Below are positions 15,469-23,380 of a stretch of 64,000 bases of DNA, one piece after another. Origin of the DNA: Nocardioides sp. CFH 31398. GTDB lineage: Bacteria > Actinomycetota > Actinomycetes > Propionibacteriales > Nocardioidaceae. Numbering within the stretch: position 1 is the stretch's first letter; every line of letters begins with the position of its first letter. A program made the position numbers and the translations under genes. Location of the stretch: assembly GCF_022436705.1 (NCBI RefSeq), contig NZ_JAKUHT010000005.1, forward strand, positions 1 through 64,000, read 5' to 3'. Under the pieces are notes generated by a model. It had not been told where the DNA came from and did no database searches. It saw only the letters and a list, made by a program, of their open reading frames with translations.

Positions 15469-16884
15469 TCAGCCATACACCGTCTCCGAGCCGTCGGAGT
15501 CCTTGCCGACCTTCCGCGCGAGGTAGAGGCCCTCCAGGGCCAGCTCGATCGCGCCGGCGCGCTCGCCGTCGTCGGTCGCGCCGACGGCGTCGCACACCTT
15601 GTCGTACAGGTCGGACTCGCCGAGCACGGGCAGCCCGGCGAGGAAGTCGCGGGCGGTGACCTGCTCGCCCGTGGTGACCATGGCGCCGGACTCGATCGCG
15701 TCGACCAGCAGCGCGAAGTCGAGGCCGCGGAAGCGGGCGCGGACCACCTCGGCGACCGCGGTCCGCAGCAGGTGGGTGAGGACCTCGGACTCGCGGCCCT
15801 CCTCGCCGGTCTCGAACTCGATCTTGCCGCCGAGGACGTCGACGGCGGTCTCGAGGTCGACCACGCGGGCGACGGCCCGCTCCTCGCCCTGCCGGGTGGC
15901 GCGGTGCAGCGCGGCGGCGGCGATGGTCTCGGCCCCGGCGATCGCGAAGCGCGCCGAGACGCCGGAGCGCTGGTCCACCGAGGACGACGCCCGCAGGTTG
16001 CGGGTGAAGCGCGCGAGGATCTCGAGCAGGTGGTCCGGCACGTGCGCGACGAGCTCCGCCTCCTGCCGGACGACGGCGACCTCGGCGGTGAGCTCGGTCG
16101 GGTAGTGGGTGCGGATCTCGGCGCCGAAGCGGTCCTTCAGCGGGGTGATGATGCGGCCGCGGTTGGTGTAGTCCTCCGGGTTCGCGCTCGCCACGACGAG
16201 GACGTCGAGGGGCAGCCGGAGCACGTAGCCGCGGATCTGGATGTCGCGCTCCTCCATCACGTTCAGCATGGCGACCTGGATGCGCTCGGCGAGGTCGGGC
16301 AGCTCGTTGATGGCGACGATGCCGCGGTGGCTGCGCGGGATGAGGCCGAAGTGGATGGTCTCGGGGTCGCCCAGCGAGCGGCCCTCGGCGACCTTCATCG
16401 GGTCCACGTCGCCGATCAGGTCGGCGACCGAGGTGTCCGGGGTGGCCAGCTTCTCGGCGTACCGCTCGTCGCGGTGGCGCCAGGCGACCGCGAGCTCGTC
16501 GCCCTCCTCGGCCACGCGGCGGCGGGACTCGACACTGATCGGGTCGTAGGGGTGCTCGCCGAGGTCGGAGCCGGCGATGACCGGCGTCCACTCGTCGAGC
16601 AGGCCCACCAGGGTGCGCAGGAGGCGGGTCTTGCCCTGGCCCCGCTCGCCGAGCAGCACGATGTCGTGGCCGGCGATCAGCGCGCGCTCGAGCTGCGGGA
16701 TGACGGTGTCCTCGAGGCCGTGCAGCCCGGGCCACGGGTCGCGGCCCTCCGAGAGGGCGGCGAGCAGGTTGTCGCGGATCTCCGTCCGCAGCGCCTTCTG
16801 CTCGTGCCCGGAGGCGCGCAGCTGGCCCAGCGTGGCGGGCAGGTCGGCGGGACGGTGGTCGGTCGTGGACGCTCCGAGGCTCAC
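15469..16884 (-). CDS. MoxR/Mg-chelatase-type AAA+ ATPase
   Basis: A 471-residue AAA+ protein. Walker A is GERGQGKTRLL near residue 63. The Walker B region is GIVAINELPDL. An insert typical of the chelatase/MoxR clade follows (VMEERDIQIRGY), then the sensor-1-like ASANPEDYTNRGR. It probably uses ATP to remodel a client together with the downstream VWA protein. The start was placed at the GTG at 16884 (MSLGAST...); another GTG three codons upstream (16893) is possible. Long in-frame extensions to 17115 read as low-complexity Arg/Pro sequence and were rejected. Confidence 0.8.
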   Translation of the reverse strand: MSLGASTTDHRPADLPATLGQLRASGHEQKALRTEIRDNLLAALSEGRDPWPGLHGLEDTVIPQLERALIAGHDIVLLGERGQGKTRLLRTLVGLLDEWTPVIAGSDLGEHPYDPISVESRRRVAEEGDELAVAWRHRDERYAEKLATPDTSVADLIGDVDPMKVAEGRSLGDPETIHFGLIPRSHRGIVAINELPDLAERIQVAMLNVMEERDIQIRGYVLRLPLDVLVVASANPEDYTNRGRIITPLKDRFGAEIRTHYPTELTAEVAVVRQEAELVAHVPDHLLEILARFTRNLRASSSVDQRSGVSARFAIAGAETIAAAALHRATRQGEERAVARVVDLETAVDVLGGKIEFETGEEGRESEVLTHLLRTAVAEVVRARFRGLDFALLVDAIESGAMVTTGEQVTARDFLAGLPVLGESDLYDKVCDAVGATDDGERAGAIELALEGLYLARKVGKDSDGSETVYG

Positions 16885-17156
16885 GTCGTCCACCGTAGGT
16901 CGGGGGCCAAGGCACCGCCAGGAGCTCGCGCACCGCCTCGGGGCGGGACCCACGGCCGCCACCACGGGTGCCGGTGACGACCGCCTCCTCGGCTCGGCGG
17001 CCCGTGACGTGGCCCGGGCCGCCTCCCGCCGCCCCGTCCGGCCGGGCCGCGTGTCCGATGGCGCCGACATCGGCACCGGCGGCGCGGACCACCTCGACGG
17101 CGGTGAGGGCACCAACGAGCTGGGTGGTCCCCGGCGTCGCCCTCACCGCCAGGGGC
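16885..17156. other. 272-bp intergenic stretch, no gene recognised
   Basis: This lies between the MoxR-type ATPase start and the GNAT stop, both minus-strand. Frames cross it only as extensions of neighbouring or antisense frames with Arg/Pro/Ala-rich translations. No ribosome site leads into a plausible start, and no strong hairpin or repeat was found. It should hold the promoter of the ATPase-VWA operon, but no -10/-35 pair stands out. Confidence 0.4.
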
Positions 17157-17654
17157 TCAGGTGAGGTCGAGGTGCATGACGTGCAGCCCGACGTACGAGC
17201 CGTCGGGCAGACGGAACGCGCCGGGCACGGTGCCGACGACCTCGAACCCCAGCGACCGCCACAGGGAGACCGCCACGGTGTTCGTCTCCACGACGGCGTT
17301 GAACTGGATGCCGCGGTAGCCCTGGGCGCGGTGCCAGGCCACGACCTCCTCGCCGAGGCGTCGTCCGACCCCGCGGCCGCGGGCGTGCTCGGCGACCATG
17401 AAGCTCGCCGTGCCGACGTGGGCGCCGGGGCCGGGGCGGTTCGGGCCCATCTTCGCGGTCCCGAGCACGGCGGCGTCGGGCCCGTCGTCGGTGAGGACGA
17501 CGGTCCGGCCCGGCGGCCGCTCCAGCCACAGGTCGCGGGCCTGGCTCGAGGTGAGGTCCCTGGCGTAGGCGTAGGTCTCCCCCGCCCGGACGACGGGCTC
17601 GACGACCGGCCAGATCCCCGCCCAGTCCGACGACGTCGTGTCGCGCAGGATCAC
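17157..17654 (-). CDS. GNAT-family N-acetyltransferase
   Basis: A 165-residue single-domain GNAT enzyme that transfers acetyl from acetyl-CoA to an amine. The acetyl-CoA loop is seen as VAEHARGRGVGRRLGEE (R/Q-x-x-G-x-G/A pattern). It is followed by the beta5 segment GIQFNAVVETNTVAVSLWRSLGF, usual in phosphinothricin/methionine-sulfoximine-type acetyltransferases. The substrate cannot be fixed. The ATG overlaps the stop of the MFS gene by 4 bp (ATGA), so exporter and acetyltransferase are co-translated, a pairing often seen for detoxification of small molecules. Confidence 0.85.
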   Translation of the reverse strand: MILRDTTSSDWAGIWPVVEPVVRAGETYAYARDLTSSQARDLWLERPPGRTVVLTDDGPDAAVLGTAKMGPNRPGPGAHVGTASFMVAEHARGRGVGRRLGEEVVAWHRAQGYRGIQFNAVVETNTVAVSLWRSLGFEVVGTVPGAFRLPDGSYVGLHVMHLDLT

Positions 17655-19150
17655 GCCGCGCGGAGCGCCGGGTCGGCGTCGACGACCTCACGGTCGCCGG
17701 GGGCGTCGTCGGGCAGCTCGTCGTCCGGCTGGTCGTGGATGTTCGGCATGTGCGCCGCCGCGGCGGCCGCGAGCAGCATCGCACCTGCGAGCACGAGGAA
17801 GCCGATGGTGTAGCCCTCCTCCGACGGCAGGCCGGTGGCGGTCACGTGGCCGACGACGACCCCGGTCATCACCGCGGAGCCGAGGGAGCCGCCGATGGTG
17901 CGGATGTTGGCGTTCATGCCGCTGGCGACGCCGGTCTGGTGCGCCGGGACCGACGCGATCACGACGCCGGCGAGGCTGGAGAACACGAGCCCGGAGCCGA
18001 GGCCCTGCAGCGTCGTCCAGGCGTAGATCTGCCACGCCTGGTCGTGCAGGAGGGCCAGCAGGCCGAACGCGACCGCCGTCATCAGCGCGCCGCCCGTGAC
18101 GACCACCCGGGCGCCGAGGCCGCGGACGAGACGTGCGGTCAGGAAGCCGACGGCGAAGCTCGCCATCGCCGACGGCAGGAGGAACCACCCGGACTCGGCG
18201 ATGGTGGCGTCGAAGCCGTAGCCGGCCTCCGAGGGGGTCTGCAGGAACTGGGGCAGGAACCCGAACGACGCGAACAGGCCGAAGCCGACGCAGGCGGAGA
18301 CGACGTTGGTGGTCCAGACGCCGCGACGGCGCATCATCGCCATGTCGATCAGCGGGGTGCGGACGCGGTGCTCCAGCCAGATCCAGACGGCCATCAGTGC
18401 GACCCCGCCGACCATCAGCCCGATCACGACGGGCGAGGTCCAGCCCCAGGTGTTGCCCTGGCTGACGCCGAGCAGCACGGCGACGAGCCAGCCCGCCAGC
18501 AGGACGGCGGGCGCCAGCGGCAGGCGCGCCGGGCCGGTGGCGCGGCTGCGCGGGATCCACACCAGCGCGGCCGTGGCGGCCAGGGCGGTCACGATCATCG
18601 GCAGCCAGAACAGCCAGTGGAAGCCGAGGCTGTCCACGATCGGACCCGCGATGACGATGCCGATGCCGAACCCGACGGCGGCGAGCGAGGCCACGATCGA
18701 CAGGGCGCCGTTGACCTTCGCCCGGGGGAACTCGTCGCGGATGATCCCGAACGACAGGGGCAGCACGCCGCCGCCCGCGCCCTGGACGACGCGCGCCGCG
18801 ATGAGCCAGCCGATGCTCGGCGCGAGCGCCGCGAGCAGGGAGCCCACCGACAGCGCCGCCAGGGTGACCACGAGCATCCGCTGCTTGCCGACGACGTCGC
18901 CGAGCCGGCCCAGCAGCGGTGTCGCGACCGAGGCCGCCAGCAGGTAGGAGGTCAGCACCCAGGAGACGGTCGCCTGGTCGGTGTCGTAGCTGACCGCGAG
19001 CTGGCCGAGCACCGGGATGACCATCGACTGCAGCAGCGTGAACGACGCCACCGCCACCAACAGCACCGCGAACGTGATCCGGTAGTCGCCGCGCGCCCTG
19101 ATGATCCTGCTCCCTCTGCTCGTCCCGCGCCCGATCGTTTGCTCAGGCAA
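17651..19150 (-). CDS. MFS drug:H+ antiporter (DHA2-like)
   Basis: A 499-residue membrane protein with about 14 hydrophobic segments, the size of the 14-TM DHA2 group. The MFS signature between TM2 and TM3 is seen as LLGRLGDVVGKQR, and motif C-like Gly-rich sequence as GAGGGVLPLSFGIIRDEF. The C-terminus is acidic and cytoplasmic. It is likely an exporter of toxic compounds. It is co-transcribed with the GNAT gene. The start lies 55 bp from the divergent YchJ-like gene, so the two promoters share a short region. Confidence 0.85.
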   Translation of the reverse strand: MPEQTIGRGTSRGSRIIRARGDYRITFAVLLVAVASFTLLQSMVIPVLGQLAVSYDTDQATVSWVLTSYLLAASVATPLLGRLGDVVGKQRMLVVTLAALSVGSLLAALAPSIGWLIAARVVQGAGGGVLPLSFGIIRDEFPRAKVNGALSIVASLAAVGFGIGIVIAGPIVDSLGFHWLFWLPMIVTALAATAALVWIPRSRATGPARLPLAPAVLLAGWLVAVLLGVSQGNTWGWTSPVVIGLMVGGVALMAVWIWLEHRVRTPLIDMAMMRRRGVWTTNVVSACVGFGLFASFGFLPQFLQTPSEAGYGFDATIAESGWFLLPSAMASFAVGFLTARLVRGLGARVVVTGGALMTAVAFGLLALLHDQAWQIYAWTTLQGLGSGLVFSSLAGVVIASVPAHQTGVASGMNANIRTIGGSLGSAVMTGVVVGHVTATGLPSEEGYTIGFLVLAGAMLLAAAAAAHMPNIHDQPDDELPDDAPGDREVVDADPALRAA

Positions 19151-19205
19151 TGATCAACCCCAAGGCGGTCGGGGTCCCGTCTATTCCCGTCCTAGGCTGA
19201 CGGAC

Positions 19206-19616
19206 GTGCCCGGCATCCTCGGCATCGGCGCGGACGACGCCTGCCCCTGCGACTCCGGCCTGCCGTACGGCGGGTGCTGCGGCCCGCTGCACCGCGGTCG
19301 CGTCGCCGAGACGGCCGAGGCCCTGATGCGGTCGCGCTACTCGGCGTACGCGCTGGGCGAGACCGACCACCTGTGGCGGACCTGGCACCCGCGCACCCGG
19401 CCCGAGCGGGTCACGGAGCGGGACGCCCTGGTGTGGCGCGGCCTGGTCGTCGAGGAGGTCGTCGACGGCGGGACCGACGACGAGGAGGGCGTCGTGCAGT
19501 TCACCGCGACGTACGACGGGCCGGCGGGGCGCGCGGTGCTGCACGAGCGCAGCCGGTTCGCCCGGCGGGGTGGTCGCTGGGTCTACGTGGACGGCGTGGA
19601 GCCCGGCCCGTCCTGA
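19206..19616 (+). CDS. YchJ-like protein with SEC-C zinc motif (UPF0225)
   Basis: A 136-residue protein. The N-terminus carries the SEC-C metal-binding motif CPCDSGLPYGGCCGPLH, followed by the family segment ALMRSRYSAYALGETDHLWRT. The C-terminal half is an NTF2-like strand domain. The family is widespread but its biochemical role is not established. The GTG at 19206 places the motif near residue 12, as in homologues; the longer frame from 19101 would run into the divergent MFS gene. The 3' end overlaps the convergent sulfotransferase gene by 34 bp. Confidence 0.85.
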   Translation: MPGILGIGADDACPCDSGLPYGGCCGPLHRGRVAETAEALMRSRYSAYALGETDHLWRTWHPRTRPERVTERDALVWRGLVVEEVVDGGTDDEEGVVQFTATYDGPAGRAVLHERSRFARRGGRWVYVDGVEPGPS

Positions 19617-20263
19617 GCCCGGTCGAGCCGGTCGGCGTCGCGGGCCGCCCGGTGCCCGGCGCGGGCGCGGAAGGCGGCGGTGCTGTTCTCGTGCGGGAAC
19701 GGCGCGTCGGGCACGGGGAGGTCCAGGGCCCGGCACAGCGGCTCCCACCCGTCACCGGGCTGCCACTCGACGAGGCGGTCGGCCCCGACCGCGGCGCGCA
19801 CGTCGGCCAGCCGGCGCTCGTAGCCCGCCATCACGTCGGCCGGGTCGTCGGGGTCGGTGAAGTCGCCGTCGAACATCGCCCGGAACAGCGGGACCATCGG
19901 GTCGCGCGGGTCGCCGTCCGCGAGCTGCCGGTACCGGCCCAGCACCGTGGCCTCCATGCTGCGGTACCAGGTCGCGGCGTCCCCGCGGTGCGAGAGCAGG
20001 ACGGGGGCGTCGGGGTAGGCCGCGGCGAGGTCGCGCCAGCAGGACGAGAACGGGGTGTCGACGCCGGCGGCGTACCCGGCGAGGAAGCGGTGCCAGTCCG
20101 GCGGGTCGCCCCGCATCGCCGCGACCCACGTCGGGGCGTGCTCGGGACGGTCGAAGGCCTCCCGCATGTGGTAGACCGGCGCGTCGAGCAGCAGGGTGAG
20201 GGCGTCGCGCAGCGAGCTCGTGCCGGTGCGGGGCAGGCCGGCCCCGACGAGCCGCAGGGTCAT
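19583..20263 (-). CDS. Sulfotransferase-family protein
   Basis: A 226-residue protein. The N-terminus, LVGAGLPRTGTSSLRDAL, is the PAPS-binding P-loop-like 5'-PSB motif (R-T-G-T-S-S). A downstream segment, PVLLSHRGDAATWYRSM, corresponds to the 3'-phosphate site region (usually R-D-P/K..W..S). These marks match the P-loop sulfotransferase superfamily found in actinobacteria and eukaryotes; the acceptor is unknown. The ATG overlaps the YihY stop by 4 bp. The last 34 bp overlap the convergent YchJ-like gene. Confidence 0.75.
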   Translation of the reverse strand: MTLRLVGAGLPRTGTSSLRDALTLLLDAPVYHMREAFDRPEHAPTWVAAMRGDPPDWHRFLAGYAAGVDTPFSSCWRDLAAAYPDAPVLLSHRGDAATWYRSMEATVLGRYRQLADGDPRDPMVPLFRAMFDGDFTDPDDPADVMAGYERRLADVRAAVGADRLVEWQPGDGWEPLCRALDLPVPDAPFPHENSTAAFRARAGHRAARDADRLDRAQDGPGSTPST

Positions 20264-21354
20264 CCCGCGGGCTTGGCGGCGGGCGGGTCCTGCGACGGGT
20301 CCGGCACGGCCTCGAGGCGCGGCTGGACCGGCAGGCGCTCGGTCTCGACGTCGTCGTCGAAGACCACCTCCACCCGCTCGAAGCCCTTGTGCCGCTGGGC
20401 CCGGGCGTAGCCGGCGTACGCGCGACGGTCGGCCTCGGTGAGCTCCACGGCGTCCGTGAAGGGGGTCAGCAGCGCCCGGGGGTAGAGCCGGCGGGCGAGG
20501 ACGACGTTGACCTCCATGCCGAGGATCGCGATGACGGCGGCGATGTAGATGATCCCGAGCAGACCGAGGACCAGGCCGAACGTCTGGTTCATCGAGGTGG
20601 TCTCCCCGAGCACCCGGGTGGCGTAGACCGTGCCGACGTACTGCAGGCCCTGCCACAGGACCGCCACGACGAAGGCGCCGGGCGCGGCGCTGGCGAGGGT
20701 GTGCTGGCGGGCGGCGGCGAGCCGGAACAGCAGCGTCAGCCCCATCCCGATGACCACCACGGTGGCGACGCGGATGACGACGCGGACGGTGTCGCCGAAG
20801 ACCCCCGCCTCCGTCGAGGTGCCGACGGCGGAGACGACGGTGAGCGCGAGCACGGCGAGCCCGGCGGTCACGAGCAGGACCAGGCTCTTGAAGCGGAGCA
20901 GGAACGGGTTGGGGCGGCTGTTCCGCGGCACCGACCACGCGACGTTCATGGCGTTCTGGATGGCCTGACCCAGGCCGGAGGCGCCGTACAGGGCGGTCAG
21001 CACACCGACGACGATGGCGGTCAGGGAGCCCTGCAGGCCCTCGGGGCGGCCCAGCTGCTCCCCCACGATCGGGAAGTTGCTCAGCGCCGAGTCCAGGATC
21101 GCGGCCTGCAGGTCGGGGTTGCCCTGCAGGAGGTAGCCGAGGATCGAGCTCGCCAGCAGCAGGAGCGGGAAGATCGCGAGGAACGCGTAGAAGGTGATGA
21201 TCGCGGCCAGGTAGTTGCCCTGGTCGTCGAAGTACTTGTAGATCGTCGCCAGGGGCATCGAGACCGGCTTGAAGCGTCGCTGGAACCGGTCCAGGACGTC
21301 CGCCACCGAGGCCACGCGGTCAACGGTAGTGCCGCCGGACCCGCGGCGGGGCAT
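20260..21354 (-). CDS. YihY/BrkB-family membrane protein
   Basis: A 364-residue inner-membrane protein with about six hydrophobic segments. The family signature follows TM1 (FDDQGNYLAAIITFYAFLAIFPLLLL), and further helices lie at residues ~105-300. The C-terminal ~60 residues are charged and Pro-rich, probably cytoplasmic. The family was once called RNase BN by mistake and its function is unknown. The start at 21354 was kept for lack of a better ribosome site; a GTG at 21315 is possible. It forms an operon with the downstream sulfotransferase gene (4-bp overlap). Confidence 0.85.
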   Translation of the reverse strand: MPRRGSGGTTVDRVASVADVLDRFQRRFKPVSMPLATIYKYFDDQGNYLAAIITFYAFLAIFPLLLLASSILGYLLQGNPDLQAAILDSALSNFPIVGEQLGRPEGLQGSLTAIVVGVLTALYGASGLGQAIQNAMNVAWSVPRNSRPNPFLLRFKSLVLLVTAGLAVLALTVVSAVGTSTEAGVFGDTVRVVIRVATVVVIGMGLTLLFRLAAARQHTLASAAPGAFVVAVLWQGLQYVGTVYATRVLGETTSMNQTFGLVLGLLGIIYIAAVIAILGMEVNVVLARRLYPRALLTPFTDAVELTEADRRAYAGYARAQRHKGFERVEVVFDDDVETERLPVQPRLEAVPDPSQDPPAAKPAG

Positions 21355-21400
21355 CCTCGACCCGCCCGGCGGGGGCCGTCAAGCCCTCCCCGGTGCCTCC

Positions 21401-22204
21401 TCAGCCCCAGAGCCCCAGGACCTGGCCCCCGATGCGGACGGCGAAGGCCGCCACCACGACCACGAAGAACGCCCGCACGAACGACGCGCCGCGGGCCACG
21501 GCGACCCGGGCGCCGACGTACGCGCCGAGGACGTTGCCGACGCCCATCGCGAGCCCGACCCCCCACAGCACCGCGCCCTGCGGCACGAAGACCACGAGGC
21601 TGGCGAGGTTGGTCGCGAGGTTCGCGAGTCGGGCGTTGGCGGAGGCGTCGAGGAAGCTGTAGCCGAGGGTCACCAGCCCGACGACGAGGAACGAGCCGGT
21701 GCCCGGGCCGAGGATCCCGTCGTAGAAGCCGACCCCGGCACCGACGACCATGGCGAGCACGGTGTGGCGCCGCGCCGAGTGGCGCAGCGCGGTCTCGGCG
21801 CCGACGTCCGGGCGCAGCAGCACCCACGCGCCGACCAGGACCAGGACGACGAGCACGATCGGGTCGAAGGCCCCGCGCGGGATCAGGTACGCCGTCAGCG
21901 AGCCCGCGACGGCGCCCGCGAACGCCACCGCCATCATCGGCGCGAACACCTTCGGGTCGGGCCTGACCCGGCGGTAGTAGGTCGCCGAGCTGACGCTGAC
22001 GCCCATCGCGGAGGCGAGCTTGTTCGTCGCCAGGATCTCGACAGTGGCCGCGCCGGGCAGGGCCACGAGCAGGGCGGGGAGCTGGATCAGGCCCCCGCCG
22101 CCGACGACGGCGTCGACGAAGCCGGCGGTCGCGGCCGCGAGCACCAGGAGCGCCAGCACCGTCAGGGAGATCTCCGGTCCGGCGAGCAGGCTCACGCCCG
22201 CCAC
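21401..22204 (-). CDS. TSUP-family sulfite/organic anion exporter (TauE/SafE-like)
   Basis: A 267-residue membrane protein with about eight hydrophobic segments arranged as two repeats. Each repeat has the family signature: GFVDAVVGGGGLIQLPAL at the N-terminus and GFYDGILGPGTGSFLVVG in the second half. Members move small anions such as sulfite, sulfoacetate or other organic acids. The GTG at 22204 was used; a second GTG at 22195 is equally plausible. It is divergent from the BtuF-like gene 35 bp away, and 46 bp upstream of the YihY gene on the same strand. Confidence 0.88.
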   Translation of the reverse strand: MAGVSLLAGPEISLTVLALLVLAAATAGFVDAVVGGGGLIQLPALLVALPGAATVEILATNKLASAMGVSVSSATYYRRVRPDPKVFAPMMAVAFAGAVAGSLTAYLIPRGAFDPIVLVVLVLVGAWVLLRPDVGAETALRHSARRHTVLAMVVGAGVGFYDGILGPGTGSFLVVGLVTLGYSFLDASANARLANLATNLASLVVFVPQGAVLWGVGLAMGVGNVLGAYVGARVAVARGASFVRAFFVVVVAAFAVRIGGQVLGLWG

Positions 22205-22239
22205 CGTCTCACCCGGCGCCCGGGGGCGATGATGGGGGC

Positions 22240-23085
22240 GTGCGGATCTGCTCGCTGCTGCCCTCGACCACCGAGATCTGCTTCGCGCTGGGCGCGGGCG
22301 ACGACGTGGTCGGCGTGACGTTCGAGTGCGACCACCCGCCCGAGGCGCGGTCGCGGCGGGTGGTGTCGACGTCCGCGATGCCCGAGGGGCTGGACCCGGC
22401 GGGGATCGACGCCTGGGTCGCGGACGCCGCCCGCCGCGGGGTCGACCTCTACCGGCTCGACGCCGGCGCCCTCGCCGACCTCGACGCGGAGCTCGTGCTG
22501 ACGCAGGACCTGTGCGCGGTCTGCGCCATCGACGTCGACACCGTCGCGGGCGCGCTGGGCCACCTCGGCAGCACCGCCGACGTCCTCACCGTCGACCCGC
22601 ACACCCTCGACGAGGTGTGGGACTCGGTCCTGCGCATCGGCGAGGCCGTCGGGCGCCCCGAGGCGGCCGCGTCCCTCGTCGCGGACCTCCGGGGCCGGCT
22701 GGACGCCGTGGCGGCGCGCGTGGCCGGGCGTCCCCGACCGCGGGTCGCGGTCCTCGAGTGGCCCGACCCGCCGTACGCGCCGGGGCACTGGGTGCCCGAG
22801 ATGGTCACCGCCGCGGGCGGCGAGAACGTGCTCGGCGAGCCCGGCGCCCGCTCGGTGCGGACGACGTGGGAGGCCCTCGCCGCCACCCAGCCCGACGTCG
22901 TGGTCGTCGCGGCCTGCGGTTACGACCTGCCCGCCACCACCGCCATGGCCGAGCGGATCCGCGCCGAGGGCCTGCTGCCGGACCACGTCCGCCTCCACCC
23001 CGTCGACGCCGACGCCCACTGGGTCCGCCCCGGGCCCCGCCTTGTCGACGGGGTCGAGGAGCTCGCCGCCGCCCTCCATCCCTGA
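22240..23085 (+). CDS. BtuF-like cobalamin/metal-binding protein without signal peptide
   Basis: A 281-residue alpha/beta protein of the periplasmic binding protein class III fold, beginning directly RICSLLPSTTEICFALG, the BtuF-type ligand loop start. A long helix joins two Rossmann-like lobes, and a second-lobe segment, PDVVVVAACGYDL, matches cobalamin-binding-like proteins. No signal peptide or lipobox precedes the domain and no transporter genes are adjacent, so it probably acts in the cytoplasm rather than as an uptake receptor. The stop is followed at once by the first unit of a 32-bp repeat element. Confidence 0.75.
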   Translation: MRICSLLPSTTEICFALGAGDDVVGVTFECDHPPEARSRRVVSTSAMPEGLDPAGIDAWVADAARRGVDLYRLDAGALADLDAELVLTQDLCAVCAIDVDTVAGALGHLGSTADVLTVDPHTLDEVWDSVLRIGEAVGRPEAAASLVADLRGRLDAVAARVAGRPRPRVAVLEWPDPPYAPGHWVPEMVTAAGGENVLGEPGARSVRTTWEALAATQPDVVVVAACGYDLPATTAMAERIRAEGLLPDHVRLHPVDADAHWVRPGPRLVDGVEELAAALHP

Positions 23086-23379
23086 CGTCGAGTCGGCACG
23101 TCTGCGCACCCCCAGGACGTCGAGTCGGCAGATCTGCGCACCCCTGCACACCGGGTCGTGCGATGGCGCGTCCGGCCCCGGCCGGCCCCGGTGATCTCGT
23201 CGTCGTGCCGGAGGATCCCAGCGCCTGGCGCGCTGAGATCCTCCGCGCTGGCCCGGAGCACGACCCGACGTCGTACGACCGAGGGTCCACGCGCGCCGGG
23301 CGCGTCCGACCGGCCCTGCGCAGACGTGCCGACTCGACCCCGTACGGCTGCGCAGACGTGCCGACTCGACGTCCGAGGG
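23086..23379. repeat. Two inverted pairs of 32-bp-spaced CGAGTCGGC repeats between convergent genes
   Basis: Immediately after the BtuF-like stop come two units 32 bp apart with the core CGAGTCGGCACGTCTGCGCA (23089-23108; second copy, 23121-23140, with AGA for ACG). Two inverted copies, TGCGCAGACGTGCCGACTCG at 23317-23336 and 23349-23368, again 32 bp apart, end just before the cystathionine beta-synthase stop at 23381. The middle ~165 bp contain no gene. Together the copies could pair as a long stem. Similar units occur at 39.4 kb and 59.7 kb. Confidence 0.85.
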
Positions 23380-23380
23380 G

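Noticed and set aside
15469..17115. Longer start for the MoxR-type ATPase at 17115
   Set aside because: The extra 77 residues are Arg/Pro/Ser low complexity, unlike any AAA+ N-terminus, and no ribosome site precedes them.
16885..17156. Possible small gene between the ATPase and GNAT genes
   Set aside because: Frames through the gap lack ribosome sites and continue as shadows into neighbouring genes; the translation shows no structured segment.
22100..22260. Cobalamin riboswitch ahead of the BtuF-like gene
   Set aside because: Only 35 bp separate the divergent start codons, too little for a riboswitch, and no B12-box-like sequence was seen.
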